DNA of 64,000 bases, taken from the NCBI GenBank assembly GCA_030762895.1, contig CM061062.1, positions 141,157,104 through 141,221,103 on the forward strand, read 5' to 3'. How positions within the stretch are numbered: the stretch's first letter is position 1; the number at the start of each line of letters is the position of its first letter. This DNA comes from Sophora flavescens (lineage: Eukaryota > Streptophyta > Magnoliopsida > Fabales > Fabaceae). Shown here piece by piece: positions 1 through 12,525 of the stretch. A program made the translations under genes and the position numbers. The notes beneath the pieces are model-generated. The model worked only from the letters and a program-made list of their open reading frames with translations. It made no database searches and was not told where the DNA came from.

Positions 1-1845
1 TTAACAAGCAATGACCAGTGTCATGCTATCAGTCAATCACAGTCAAGCAAAACAGTAATATAATCAACAAACAATAACATTAAAACTCCAATCAAACTCT
101 AAAAAATTCAAGCAAGATATCATTACAAATATTTAAAAATTAACATACATTCAAACACAACAATAAGTATGTAACTACTGAAACTCTTCAGGTAAACTCC
201 CTTTACCTTTGTAGACCAGAAAATATTCTCTCGACGCATTCAACGATTTGTTTCCTTCTCAATGATTTCCTAGACCTTTTGAAGTTTCCTATCACACACA
301 GACACATCGCGACAGCTCCAAAAACCAAATGTTGCTCTCCCAAGTAAGAAATAACACAACCATCAACATAGGGAGAGCGTCCAAATGCATTCAACAACCA
401 AAACAATTTATCAATCCATAGTTCAACATCAACATAAAATCAATAGAAACTATATAATTAATTTAACCAAATCGAATTGATTTCTGAATAAGATCAAATT
501 GGGTAAAAAGGGTCAATCATTAAAATTGGGGAACTTTTGATTTAATTTGAAAATCATGAAATTAACTTTAGAAATCATTAATTACAAGTCCTAATTGTAC
601 TAAAACAGAACCAATTTCATGATTTAAGAAATATGAAAAGTTGGGGTTTTTGAGTGAAATTGGGGGAAATGATATTTGCTCATATGATTATGAAATTGGC
701 CTTGGAATTCATCAATAGACAATCCCAATTGCACAAAACAAGCTTTAATTTCAAATCACATTATGAAATCAAAGAGCTAGGGTTAGGGTTTTCAAAATAA
801 AATTGGGGATTTTCAACTAGAAGGTTATGGTGAAGTACTCACCCAAGATAACAAGGAAGGAGGACATGGTGGTTGTTGAAATGGCCGACGCGGTGGCGAC
901 ACGACGGAGCACCGCAAAACAGATCTTGAAACAAACATGACCCAAGAGTATGAAGACAAGTTTTTGAGGAAGAAGATGTTTAAGCTGACAAGGGAAGGTG
1001 GTAAACCACCATAGAAGGCGGCTGATTGGACTTACCGCGATGGAGCTTCGTTCGCGCGACGTCACAGCGGCGGGAAGAGGCGGAGCGATGAGCTGTGGCG
1101 GCTAGACGCGGTGCTGGCGTCTCCCCCACGTCGAGCGGCGGTCGGACAGTGACCTCAGGGGCGGCAGCGCCTCAGGGGCGGTGGAGGGTGGTTGAAGAAG
1201 GTGGAGGAAGATGAAGTGGAGAGGGAGAGAAAGAGAAGGAATAAGAAGAAAAGAAAAAAGAAAGAAAGAAGAGAGTGAGGGGGGAGAAACGTCGAGTGAG
1301 AGAGGGAGAAAGAAGGAGGAATTTCATTTCTTTTAGTTAGTAATAGGTAAAATAAGTGGTTGAGATCGAGTATAGGAAAAAAGAAATAATATTACTCATT
1401 AGATCTAAAAATAATGAGTGATAAACATATACTTTCAAAATTTAAATTAGAGTAAAGATTGATAGTTAAATTGATCTACTAAGAAAATCATTGGTCCAAA
1501 ATTAATCTTCTATTAATTCCAAACCAGCTTATTTTTAACTCTAAAATTACGTAGAGTAAAATATGAAAATAATTTCTTTCAACAATGTTATTTAAAATAA
1601 TTTTATAAACAAATTCTAATAGTGACAATTACATAAATTATTGTCTAGTAAACATGCATACACCGAAATAAGGCAGTACTACAGCACCCAATAAAATAAA
1701 TTTAAAAGAGTAAATAAAATTACTCAAGATTAAGCGTCATAAAATAAACAAAAATAAAAGTCCAAATAATTATTATTCCAATAAAAATAATATAAACCGA
1801 TATATTTTACCGATATTGAAAAACCTTAAAAACCGGGGTGTTCCA
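1..1845 (-). mobile_element. Tekay-like LTR L1, partial at window edge
   Basis: Long LTR read on the minus strand, cut by the window edge. It is nearly identical by eye to 35,477-37,324 (L6), and the same block sequence starting gaaactctatctc follows both. The element terminus at 1,832-1,845 is a slightly decayed GGTGTTCCA, versus GGTGTTACA in L6. Near the left edge the minus strand has a splice-donor-like AAAGGTAAAG (GT at 205-206), preceded by a short ORF (203-406, minus) that stops at this donor. A purine-rich stretch lies at 1,190-1,320. Because L1 and L6 occupy the same position in the block, they are copies of one insertion and not independent events. Family assignment rests on termini and on the PBS next to L6, not on coding sequence. 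Confidence 0.6.
203..406 (-). other. Short ORF in exon-like part of LTR L1
   Basis: A 67-codon minus-strand ORF whose stop codon overlaps the GTAAAG donor. A longer 79-codon version is kept in L6 (35,679-35,918) with a few substitutions. It contains the stretch YLGEQHLVFG and the basic run RSRKSLRRKQ. I do not recognise a family. It may be chance coding in LTR sequence; ending at the donor could be coincidence, since the TAA is part of GGTAAAG. Confidence 0.25.
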
Positions 1846-3698
1846 GAAACTCTATCTCAATATAATTTATTTTGAATTCAAATTTGAAAGGTTTTAAATT
1901 CACCCTTTAATAAAATTCATTTTCTTCAATCATTCCCTTTAGTGAGTTGATTTTCTTTTATTATAATTAATGAATTATCCTTTATTGTATGAAATAAATG
2001 TGACTTTTAAAGGTATCCATTTCTGAGCTATTTCCTTTTCAGCATTAAAGTTCTTTCATAAGGTTTTAAAACTATTAAATTGGAGTTCTTTGATAAGATT
2101 TTCAATATATTAGATGATATATTCATTTTGTTTCAATCGGTGAACCGTGCTTTCCGTGACCTACTGTCGTAAGATATATTGGAAGATTTTTATCCTTTTG
2201 TCTGCAGAGATTTTTAGAGAAAAATAAAAAAGAAAAAAAAAACACAACAGTTCCTTTTATTTGGGTTGTAGGATTCTAACGGTGTGTTTCTAGCTTTGTT
2301 TTGAGTTTTTGGTTTCTTTGTCAAAGAGAAAAAGCTTGTTGTTTTTAAATTTTGCATGAGAAATCAATCTTATTTTCTATATTTTCTTTCTAATGTGAGT
2401 TGATATCATTTTTGTAGTTCTGAGTACCCGTAATAAATATTAGGCAAAATAGGTTGATATGTTGCATATGTTTTTTCCTTTTTAACACTGGTCGTGCAAT
2501 TTTATTTTTTTTAAACAGGTCCTATATGTTATGCTCCATTGGGGGCAATTGGGAATGAGATGGAAAATGAAACATAACGTATAAGACCATAATGAGGAAC
2601 AACGAAAGGGATAAGAAATTTATTTTCTTCATTTTGTTCCTATAGGTTACGTTTCATCCTCCATATTAGGCCCTTCTGACAATTCCCCATTGGCACCGTC
2701 AATTTTAAGACTAATTGGGTGATAGAACATGATGTATAGGACAAAATGTCAAAAATGAAATATATAGGACCAAAGTGAAAAATAAAAACTAAAACATAGA
2801 GGACCAATAAACCTATCTTGCCTTATTATTGTGGTCTTATACGTTATAGAGGACGGGTGTCTAGGACACGTCTCAGGCTATAAAGTATGCTTTTGACCTC
2901 TACAAGTGATGCTCATCTTTAAATTTTTTTTATATGAAAAAAATTGTTGAGTCATATATACAAATTTTTTAGTTTAGTAATCATTGTTTATTGTCATTAT
3001 AACATCGTTTCTTGAAGTTAAAACATAAAGACCAAATTAAAAATGTATGACAAATATAGGGATCCAATATATGACTTTTATTTATTTATCTCAATACGTG
3101 ATATTTTGATCAATAATAAACGACAATGAACAAAATTAAAATAGTTGAACAGTAAACTGAATATTTCTTACGTAGAGACCATGTTGAAAACATGTTTCAG
3201 ATATAGCAAAAAAGTATAATTTAACCAAATTTCTAAGTGCACTAAATTTGATCCATGGAGAACTGAACCATTTTTAATGCACTTTTTTGGACTTGCTTAT
3301 ATGAACAAAGTTAATTCAAAATTTAAATTGCTATGAACATCATTGATGCAGTGATAGGAGCCCACTTCTAATCTATTAGGTGTTTGGGGAGCCTACATTC
3401 TATGATGCATCAAATTACGTTCAATTGGAATTTCAATTTTTATGAAACAAATTTTGGTTATCAAATAAATAACACTTAATGAGGACCATTTAATATATTT
3501 CTAAGTTAAATGCATCAACTATAAGAATATATAGCATGCCATTCTATAGATCAAAGGATGGTCTATGATTAGGTGAAGTTAATAGTTTACCAAGCTAACT
3601 CAGACAACAAATTTCCTGAAAAGTAAAAGTTTCATCAAGATTTGTCTGTCCATGACTACCACCTCTATTTATTACATTTATTGCCAATAGAGACATAA
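1846..3698. repeat. Duplicated block copy B1, distal segment
   Basis: AT-rich sequence with no credible ORF. It is collinear with 37,325-38,130 plus 42,010-43,050 (B2, split by a LINE) and, up to about 3,505, with 55,443-57,145 (B3). Shared landmarks are the phrases starting cctatatgttatgctcc, ggcaccgtcaattttaag and ggtgtttggggagcctac. B1 preserves the empty site for the LINE found in B2 (around 2,650) and the site of the second LINE in B3 (around 3,505). No function is visible. Confidence 0.85.
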
Positions 3699-3834
3699 TG
3701 TAACACCCTGTTGTTCCGTTAAGTGCTTTTGTATGTTTGTTTGGTTAGTTAAGTCTTAAGACTTAGCTTAAGGGTCAAGTAGGACTTCTAGGCTTGAAAT
3801 CCCTTCTCTTAGGCTTGTCCCTTGTGACTTTCTG

Positions 3835-4013
3835 GGTCACAAGCACGATCATGGTTGTCAAGCAACACGACCGTGCTCGTTGTGAGTGAGCGTCTCGCTG
3901 ATGCTGAGTTGAGCACACTCGTGCTCAATGGTAGGACGCGCTTCGCAAGTGCTAAGTCAAGAATGCTCGTGCACAAGGAGGAGCACGACCATGCTCGGGT
4001 CTGTGCCTTTATA
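3835..4013 (+). promoter_or_regulatory. Palindrome array and TATA box in LTR L2
   Basis: Several dyads of the type AGCACGACCGTGCTC and GAGCACACTCGTGCTC are packed into about 150 bp and end at a TATA-like TTTATAAG at about 4,006-4,013. The position immediately upstream of the TATA suggests a U3 promoter or enhancer role (inference). Confidence 0.45.
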
Positions 4014-4779
4014 AGCAGCACAGTGATCGAGGGTTTACGTCATAATCCCTATTTTGGCGACAGCTGTAACGCCCTTCGTTACATTAGTAACCCAAGACAA
4101 AATCAATGAAAATCCTTTGAAGAATTTAAAATTTAAAAACATACGTGTCATAAAAAAAATTTCGCAACTTAATCGGGTCTGGAAATACCTTATATTAATT
4201 AAAATAGTGATAAAGTATCCAAAGTGATAATATATTAGTAAATTCATAAATCCAAATAGAAACCAAAAGCCTAAAAAAAACGGGCGTCTACTAATAAACC
4301 CAACAACAAATAAAAAAAATGTCTAGCCACATACGGCTCCTTATTTAAGAAAGTACTAACCAAGCTAAGAATAATAACTAAGAAAATCCGCTAAGTCTTC
4401 AGTCCTCTCCAGTTCCAGTGATGTCGTCCTCGTGCTCTGAAAACAACACTTTTAATAAGATATAATCCCAGTGAATAAAAATAATCGTTTGATAAAAAGG
4501 TTCGCAAATAGTGTTGTTTTCAGCCGGCGTTCTAACCGGAAAAACATTCATGGTACCCGCTAATTTTTAAAATATTGAATATAATAAACCTCCAAAATAA
4601 TGATATATATAAATAAAATTAATGTCAAGCATTTAAAGCACAAACTCATAAACTCAGCAACGGTCACATCTCATTGCATTTAATCACATTCACCATGCAA
4701 ACTCTACACAATGCAACTCCACTAAGATGACTCGGTGATTCCCAGAATCACTTAACTTGACTCTTTGGTTCCCAGAACC

Positions 4780-5015
4780 GGTGTGAATCCCAGATCCACT
4801 AAGGTCTATGAGCTCATATCCATGCAATGGCATCCCACTGCCTTCCCCATCCCAGATGGAGGTATCTAATATTCCATCCCAGATGTGAATATTTTAATAA
4901 TTTGATATCCCATCCCAGATGGTGATACCTCTCATCCTATTCCCGGAATAGAATGTACACTGTCATCCCTTCCCGGAAGGTGATGACCAATTCGTGCATA
5001 ATGCAATATGTCATC
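4780..5015. repeat. CATCCCAGATG-type minisatellite in L3
   Basis: The short palindrome-like unit CATCCCAGATG recurs at irregular 20-40 bp spacing, with variants such as CCCAGAATC and TTCCCGGAA. It lies inside the intron-like interval of L3. Confidence 0.6.
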
Positions 5016-5797
5016 CCAGATGACTCTCAAGGTTTTCCAACTTTATCTGTCAATAACAATGTTACAATGTCATGCCAAACCAACACTATAACGTCACATT
5101 ATACATATTAAAGATTGTTAATCAACAATAGTTCATACTGTAATTAAACAAATTTTAATTTAGAAACCATTGAACAAAACATGCTTAAAATGACTTGTTA
5201 CGGGAACGGGTTCACAAAACATGAGCTTACATTCCAATTTCTAATTTAAACTGGCCTTCAGCAGTGGAATAGAGTTTCACGTAACAGGGAAAGAATTAAT
5301 CACACTACAAATAATGAATTTGACTTTGACAATTGTTTTGCCATCAAACAATCAAAATAAAGAACGTACAACAATTCCACAAAATTAATATAAAGCTATT
5401 TATTTATAGATTCCAGGAAAATATATTTAATAATTCGATTCATCTAACAAGATCTCAAAATAATTTAAGAGTCTCAAATCAATAATCAAGAACCCTAAAA
5501 TATTTTACTATTTCCAAAAGACAAAGTTACATGTAGAAGCATCAAATTATCTGTACCATGAAAGTGTGAGAAAAGTTATTTTTACTCACCTTTTGCTGAC
5601 CTCCAATGTGCTCTAAAAATTACGTATGATAAGGATTTGTACTTCCCTATAAATTCCCCTCCCGTTTGGTGGTGTTCTTGGATCTATGTTGTTACGGTTG
5701 TACTGGCAAGAAAGAATGGATCCGGCGAAAATGTTAAACTCTCTGCGGCGCTCCTGTTCACGCTCCTCTTTGTTTTTCTAAGCATTATTCCTTCTTA

Positions 5798-5800
<3 letters not shown>

Positions 5801-5880
<80 letters not shown>

Positions 5881-5917
5881 CACATATATATATATATATA
5901 CACATATATATATATAT

Positions 5918-5960
<43 letters not shown>
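5801..5960. repeat. (AT)n microsatellite
   Basis: About 160 bp of AT dinucleotides with periodic AC interruptions (tatacatata, tatacacata). A second pure run is at 6,054-6,092. Confidence 0.97.
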
Positions 5961-5962
<2 letters not shown>

Positions 5963-6051
5963 TGTCACTAGGTTTGCCCCTTTTATTTTCTTTTCTTTTT
6001 TCTTTTTATTCTGCTTGGGCTTAACTCCAAAGTGTCTCTCCTTTTTTTCTT

Positions 6052-6098
<47 letters not shown>

Positions 6099-7069
6099 AT
6101 TCTTTATAATAGTTAATAAATTTCAATAAATTCTTATACTATCACTTCTTCACACTAAATCTCTTATTTATATTTTATTTTATTTTATTTTCCAATTTTA
6201 CACTCTTTTAATTTGTAATTATTAAATAATTGTAATTTATTCTCATACTAACAATTCTACACTTAAAACTCATACTGACTTAATCTTTTATTAAAGTAAT
6301 TATATTTGAATTTTGGGATGTTACAACAGCAGCCACCCTAGTGCGGCAGCAACCCCTTTCTTCCCTATTTTCTCTAAACCCATTGCTTTGTTGGAGTTTT
6401 GGAGACTTGTGGGAACGTCTAGTTCGTCAGTGTTGATCGCTATAGGTAACAATTCCTTCCCCTTTGAGTTTCCTTTTTCTATTATTTGAAATTGGGAACT
6501 AATTTGTTGATGTTCTTGAGTGACCAAGGCTTAGGGAGTTAACTGAGCTGCTTAAGGGAACGTGACAAGTTCGTTGTTTAGCATCTTGTAGTTGAATCTC
6601 CAATCCAGGTATGGGAGAAGAATATTGTATACACTAGGCTAGGGGGTAGTGTAAGATGAAGGGTTCCCATAGCCCCATTATATATTGTTATTAATTGTTA
6701 TTGATGCCATGATCTGCATGGTGGTATGATTAAATTGTTTATATGTTTAATTGGATTAATTGGTATGCCCATTTGTTATATTCGTTGAGTTGTTCATAAT
6801 GTGGCATGCCTATTAAATCGTCTTATACCGTGAGTTTTAGCTGAATTGGTATGAATGCCTATGTTATGAACGTTGTTGTTATGACATGAATTATGTTGAA
6901 TGTGTTGGCTGAATATGATGTTGATTGAGTGATGGTGTTGTTGTTACGTTCAAACAGTTAATGAGAGGTGAGCTACTGTTTGATGGCCCTTGAGTAGACC
7001 CTAGGATATGATTTGAGAGCGTTAGGGAGGCAAAACCCCAACAACATCATGCAATCTACCCGGAACAGT

Positions 7070-7245
7070 ACGACCCGTTCCAGGAGCACGGTCGTGCTGA
7101 ACAGGGAGCACGATCATGCTCCCTGTTAAATTCTGGAAGGCAGGCCGTACATTGAGCACGGTCGTGCAGGACAGTGAGCACGACCATGCTCCACTTAAGT
7201 GGCATCACGACCGTGCTGGGGGTTAAGCACGCTCGTGCTCCCCCT
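7070..7245 (+). repeat. GAGCACGnnCGTGCTC palindrome array in L2
   Basis: At least six dyads of the form GAGCACGGTCGTGCT or GAGCACGACCATGCTC within 175 bp, separated by 10-35 bp. They lie inside the intron-like interval of L2 (6,610-8,028). The same word occurs before the TATA of L2 and in L7 at 43,195-43,230. Confidence 0.75.
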
Positions 7246-8376
7246 ACTGGTCAGAACCTGATATTAATGAATTAAAGGGGTGTTCACCCCAATTATCCCC
7301 AAATAATGAAATAATACACCAATCGAATGATAACAAGTAGATAACTTGATTAAAGACTAATTAAGATAACAAAGAGTGGTAAGTTGGTTAAGCCGGTGCT
7401 CTATGGGTTACCGCATGTTGATACGATTTGGTGTTTTTTGGCCAAGGGGGCCTCGACCCCTATGAGTTAAGGTGTTGATGTTGACGTTGATGTTGGTGAT
7501 AAGTTTTCGGTGCTTTTTGGCCAAGCAGAGGAGGTGGTTGCCTTGTTTGCTGCCGTGCTTATGCATTCATAGGCAGAAGTTGATTAGCGGGGGATGTTCA
7601 ACATAGGGGAGGCCGTCCAAGTTATGATGATCCGACCTAAGTCTCGGGTGGTTCACCCAAGGTTTGGTGAACTGTACGCCCCCAAGGTGGCGTATCCGGT
7701 TATGATACGTCGTCTATCCAAGGGGTTCACCCATGATTTTGTGAACTGCCGGTGTTGGTGCTTTTATGGCCAATGTGGATATGTAACTTTGAAGTTGACT
7801 TTTTGAGGTAGTTGGATCCACATGAATAATGAAGTAGCGGAGTAGTGTTGCACCACATAGCATATTTTGACTATTGACTCGTAATATGTAAATGATGATG
7901 TATGATGTTTGTCGCTATGCCTGATATGATGTATGTTCATCTTATTCCCTATTCTTGTGCTGTTGTGTTTACATGATTTCTTACTCCTTGTTTTCCTATT
8001 TCTGTTGTTGCTTGTATCTCTTATGCAGAGGACGGTGAGCAGCCAGTGGAGGAGTGACTCTGAGGAGCCGCGACTCTAGTTAGGATGCTTAGTTTGTTTA
8101 GTTGTTCCAATAGTTATAGTTGTTTCAGTTTCAGTTTGTTTCCGTGATGTATCCGGATTTCAGTAATACCAGCTCAGTATGTGACATCGGGGTTGGGTTT
8201 TCTTTATCTGTCTTGTTTATGTTTACCTTTTTAAAACTATGTTAATTCCACATTGTTTATGTTGAGATGTGAAACCTTTTTATCCAAGTTTTTATTTTAT
8301 TCAAATAAATGCATGTTTTTATATTTCCTCTTTTAAGTAAATGTTTTATATTAACGTGCGGGGTAGAAGGGTGTCA

Positions 8377-9200
8377 TATATAGTGTTGGTTGAATAGAGG
8401 GATAATGTGTACGCCGGGGTACCAAATAAATGGTACACTGGTTAGGCATTAAAAGTCACCATCAAATATTGCAATTTTTTAATCAACGTTCAGGATTATT
8501 ACCACGTTCAGGATTATTACCTATCGGTTCTTCGGGTGTTAATGGACTTGGTCCTTCACCATGATGAATCAATTAGAAATACCAAGTAATCAATTGATTT
8601 TGATGCTTTGAAATCAATCCAACAAAAAAAAATCACTTGATGGTAGTGTCACAGTAACAAAACCAGAACTTGCTGTTGATTCGTTGCTGCAAGAAGATGA
8701 TGAGGAGTATCGATAAGAGGCCACTGGCGAAGTGAATATTTGTGCTCGAAGGAGGATGGCGTGACAGAGGTCTGACAATAGGGAGAGGAGGATGAGGTGG
8801 AGCGCTTGAAAGAAAGATGCGTGGTTGAGACAGGGATGGGGCTAGGAATTGGATTTATAAAATAAATAATAGAAAAAATTAAGAGAAACCAGTTCACTAC
8901 TTGGAACACATATCAAATACTTCACCCTACAAAATCGACCAAAGAAAGGGAGCGTTTTCATAAATAAACAAGGGGCAATCTGAACAAGAACCAAAGGGTA
9001 CAAACTTCAATTTTAAAGAGTAATCACAAAAGAAAACAAGATGGGACAAAGCATTAAAGTTGGATTCCATTGTTCGGTTTCACAAGATCTTCGTCCGCAA
9101 TTTATCTTCATTTTACAATACTACCTCTTTTAGTCTCTTTTCTAATCATTCTCTAGGTATAATATAATCAGCTTCATTGATTACCATGCTAACTAACCTC
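8377..9200. other. Unassigned AT-rich segment
   Basis: No gene recognised. It contains an exact 18-bp tandem duplication (8,486-8,503 and 8,504-8,521) and short ORFs without recognisable domains. I did not find this stretch elsewhere in the window, unlike most of its surroundings. Confidence 0.5.
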
Positions 9201-9360
9201 CAAGGTTTTAAACAAAGGTCTGCGATCGCAATAAGGGCAGCAACATTTTAGTTTTGAAGGTCGTCAACCCGAAACACCACCGTACTTACGACCACATTGG
9301 CCCCAATTGTTCGCAATTGCTGTAAACGTAGCGCAACCACAACTGTAATTTAAAACCTTG
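9201..9360. mobile_element. hAT-type MITE with 8-bp target duplication
   Basis: A 160-bp non-coding element with 12-bp terminal inverted repeats CAAGGTTTTAAA / TTTAAAACCTTG. It is flanked by the exact 8-bp duplication CTAACCTC (9,193-9,200 and 9,361-9,368). An 8-bp duplication is the hAT signature. The inside contains the palindrome TGCGATCGCA and a related TTCGCAATTGC. Confidence 0.88.
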
Positions 9361-9589
9361 CTAACCTCTACCATTTCTCTCTTTCTTATCTAATCAGGAT
9401 AAGTAATGGTGATTGTGTTAAGCAAAGAATGATCGATCATTCATCCACGACATGATAGCATATGAACAAATCTGTTCTTGCTCTTCTTAACCTTACCAAC
9501 ACATAAAAATAAACCCAACCCAAAGAGACTTGCACTTCCCTTGGAAATGTAAGGAATTGGTATATTTAAGATAGGACTAATCCGAAGAC
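9361..9589. other. Unassigned segment before block scrap
   Basis: AT-rich DNA between the MITE and the block fragment. An 87-codon minus-strand ORF (9,441-9,701) crosses it into LTR L4. It shares its N-terminal part with block sequence around 19,560-19,650 but has no recognisable domain. Confidence 0.4.
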
Positions 9590-9678
9590 CATTGACATAA
9601 CACTTAATTGAAGAAGATTTTTGCACATGATAAATATTTAACACGAAGATATCTGCTTGTTTGAACTCATTCTCTTTG
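9590..9678. repeat. Fourth, partial copy of the duplicated block
   Basis: About 90 bp matching 19,565-19,650 (B2) and 47,560-47,635 (B3), including the phrase gatatctgcttgtttgaact. It lacks the CCGG-palindrome array found just before it in B2 and B3, so that array may itself be an insertion. LTR L4 is inserted directly after it. Confidence 0.75.
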
Positions 9679-10284
9679 TGTAACTCCCTATTTTTTCGCA
9701 TGCTTCTTAATCAGTAAATACGTGTTTTAATGTGTTTATTTTTGATAAAATCCAGAGGATGATTTTATTTAAAATAAAATCATTTTCTTGTGTTGTTTTA
9801 CCGTATGAAGTCACAGTAAAATTTTCGGTCGAAAAATTGAGTTAAAACCGGTCTGGGTTCTCACTTCCAGTACAAGTTTACTGAGTTAGAGACAAAATTT
9901 TAATTCGTGAATGAGACGGTTAGTGTTTTTATGATGTTTTGTGTGGGTTTGGAGTTTTTCGAAAAATCTTGTTCGGGGCCAAATCTTAGGGATTTCCAGG
10001 GGAGAAATCGTCGGGAAATACGATCGGGGAAGTCACCTGATACGCAATGGAGCAGATCATCAAGAGGATGAAGTGACATTAAGTGACTTGATGTTAAGGC
10101 TATGTCACACCTCAAAAAGTGAATCTTGACTTTTTTTCAAAATCTCACTTTTTCATCTTTCTCTCTCCAATCACATCACATCACATCACATCACCTTAAC
10201 GCCTTATCCTCTCCACAAGCAACCCACCTTCTTTTTTTCTCTTCTTCCTTCCTCCCAAACCGTGACCTCTCCCCCCTCACTCTC

Positions 10285-10292
10285 TATAAATA
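10285..10292 (+). promoter_or_regulatory. TATA box of LTR L4
   Basis: TATAAATA in the context CTCTCTATAAATATTC, about 600 bp after the LTR start. The same box is kept on the minus strand of L5 at 23,075-23,082. Confidence 0.6.
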
Positions 10293-10699
10293 TTCTTCAT
10301 TTCCACACTTCATCACTTTCCTCCATTTTTTCACATTTTCACCTTACTACATTTCTTCTTCTTCTTCTCTTACAAAGTTTACATTTTTATCAAGCCTTTC
10401 TCTTAGAGTTCTTCATCAAAGTTGTTTATCTTGTTAAGGGTAATACTTCTATGTAGTTCTTTTTTCAAAGTTTCATCTTTTATTTCAAAGTTTTCTTCAT
10501 ATGTTCTTTACGTGCTTTTAACTTCTAAAACCTCTCAAAAATGGTAGAAAACTCCTTATGAGTTGAAACCACTTTATATAGTCTTGTATTTACTCATATT
10601 ATCACATACTAAAAGGTTGTGTAAAACAAAGTTTCTTAACCTCTTCTTTATAAGGAGACCTAAACCATGTATATGGTTTAGATGAATCTTGTTTCAACT

Positions 10700-11340
10700 T
10701 TTACAGGATGCTAAAGGATGCTATGTCTAAGTGATTGGAAAGTTTAAAGATTTGTTTTCCAAAATGATCATGGACCGAGGCTCCTTTATGTTAAAGTGTG
10801 TTATGCCTAAGTGATTGGAAAGTTTAAAGATTTGTTTTCCAAAATGATAATGGACCAAGGCTCCTTTATGTTAAAGGATGCTATGTCTAAGTGATTGGAA
10901 AGTTTAAAGATTTTTACTCTATTTTTATGTAAAGACCAAAACCAATGAGTTTTAAGGCAATGGTGTTTAAGTTTTGTTTTCCAAAATGATCATAGATTAA
11001 GACTCCTTGATATAGGAGGATGCTATGTCTAATAATTGGAAAGTTTAAAATATTTTCTTGCTTTACTTTCCTATGATGACCGAATGTAACATTTGACCTA
11101 GGATGTGTTATTTTATTTTGTTTTCCAAGATGATTATGGATTAAAGCTCCTTCATGTTAAAGGATGCTATATCCAAAAGATTGGATGATTTAAAGATTTC
11201 TAACCTCACAAACTTGTTAAGGCCGAACCTAAGAGTTCATGGTCCAAGACATTTGATTTTTCCATTTTCCGAAATGATCATGGTTTCAAGCTCCTTACTA
11301 TGTATGGATGCTAACCTAAAGAGATTGGAAAGTTTAGAAA
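10700..11340 (+). repeat. Tandem repeats in LTR L4
   Basis: Six or more imperfect units of roughly 75-150 bp, each containing GGATGCTATGTCTAAGTGAT, then a 'ggaaagtttaaagatt' segment, then 'ccaaaatgatcatgg'. The same array is present in reverse at 22,000-22,640 in L5, so it predates these insertions. Confidence 0.75.
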
Positions 11341-12435
11341 TTCCTAGCCTATTTACCTATGCTTGGCCGAAACCCTAAGTCAAGTACTTAGTGGGACTTT
11401 TAATTCAACTTTGTTAAAAGATTGATGTTTATGAACTTCTAGCACTTAAGGATCATAAATCCAAGAGTCGCATAAATTTTGGAAACCCCTAATCCTAGTT
11501 TATTGTATGAACCGAACCTATACCTTGTGGTTAGTATTCTTGAGTGATTTTTAACTCATGACTTTATGTTGGTAACCTTAGACTTCCATCACCGGAGAAG
11601 CGAGGACGTTCGTGAACCTTCTTTTCAAATCCAAAACTCTTAACTCCGACGTGAGGTAAGAGGGGATTTCCTAAAGATATTCAATAATTGTATGCATGTG
11701 TGTAGATGTTTAACTGGATATTTATATGTTGATTGAGATTACTTGGTTATTTAATGTATTTGAACTATTATGCTATTATCTGATGTTGAACTGTGCTTGT
11801 TCTAAATGTTATAATGCATATCTGTGATGAACTGCTTTCAATTGTGATATTAGCATTGAACTGAGAATATATACTGCTGTTGATTGAAAGTTTGCTAAGC
11901 CAGACTTGTGTCTATGCTCAACTGTTATAAGAATTAAAAACCTTAATAAGCTTTGAAGATGAAGGGATTGGTGTTCTTTTCCAAAAGCTCATTAACTTAA
12001 AGTACTTGTTTAAAATGTTGAAATGGTTTTGGTGAACTATTGTTATATAAGAGAAAAATCCTTTTCGAACTATGTGTCTTCAAGTGAAAACTTTCAAGAT
12101 TATTTGGCAATATCCTATTGGGGATTTTCAAAGATAAAATTATTTCAAAGATGCTTTATAAAAGATTTTCAAAGAAAAGGTTTTCTCCTAAATGTTTTAG
12201 AAACTTTCCGATAGCCTGGATAGGTTATTGAGGATTCGGTTTTGAATTTTATTTTCACTGAATAAAAAATAAGTACTTAAGAAAGAGAATCTAGTACGCA
12301 AGACGCCGCCTCTAGTATTTGGTTATACGCACGTGATCTTGGATCAGTGTTAATTCGGGGCCATGAGTCCTATTCATGATGTTCTGGACTGAGAGTACAA
12401 TTCTCGAAATTGAGGACAGTGCGTTCTGATTTCGT

Positions 12436-12525
12436 TGTGGTGGACTGTGTGTCCTAATCACGTTGTTGTGGACTGTGTCCTAATCACGTTGTTGTGGACT
12501 GTGTGTCCTAACCACATTGTGATGA
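12436..12525 (+). repeat. Minisatellite in LTR L4
   Basis: Three copies of an approximately 30-bp unit containing GTGGACTGTGTGTCCTAATC. A related array is at 20,970-21,050 (reverse) in L5. It lies inside the intron-like part of the LTR. Confidence 0.75.

Larger units (their letters stand above)
4065..6325 (-). mobile_element. Nested solo LTR L3 with 5-bp target duplication
   Basis: A 2,261-bp solo LTR inside L2. It begins TGTAACGCCC at 4,065 and ends GGGATGTTACA at 6,325. The 5-bp target duplication ACAGC is exact at 4,060-4,064 and 6,326-6,330, which fixes both ends. The minus orientation is inferred from a donor AAAAGGTGAGT (GT at 5,589-5,588 on the minus strand) and an acceptor TTGTTTTCAG ending at 4,437, which give a possible 1.15-kb intron. 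The sequence after the acceptor resembles that after the L2 acceptor. It holds a CATCCCAGATG minisatellite and two (AT)n tracts. A long + strand ORF over the (AT)n tract is low-complexity and not a gene. Confidence 0.8.
3699..8376 (+). mobile_element. Tekay-like LTR L2, split by nested LTR L3
   Basis: Starts TGTAACACCC at 3,699 and ends in a decayed GGGTGTCA at 8,376. Without the nested insertion (4,065-6,325 plus a 5-bp duplication) it is about 2.4 kb. A TATA-like TTTATAAG lies at about 4,006-4,013, just after an array of GAGCACG-type palindromes. A donor-like CAG|GTATGG has its GT at 6,610, and an acceptor-like TTATGCAG ends at 8,028. A second palindrome array (7,070-7,245) lies between them. 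The first 190 bp are shared with L7 at 43,051. A target duplication is doubtful: CATAA on the left, CATAT on the right if the last bases of the LTR were lost. No coding region is present, so it is probably a solo LTR. Confidence 0.6.

Noticed and set aside
5637..6092. A 151-codon ORF rich in YI repeats
   Set aside because: It is the translation of an (AT)n microsatellite inside LTR L3.
9201..9360. Retrotransposon fragment
   Set aside because: The 12-bp inverted termini and exact 8-bp duplication identify a hAT-type MITE.
10126..10456. Short serine/phenylalanine-rich ORFs around the TATA box of L4
   Set aside because: They overlap the LTR promoter and a CATCA repeat; the mirror copy in L5 does not keep them as a conserved protein.
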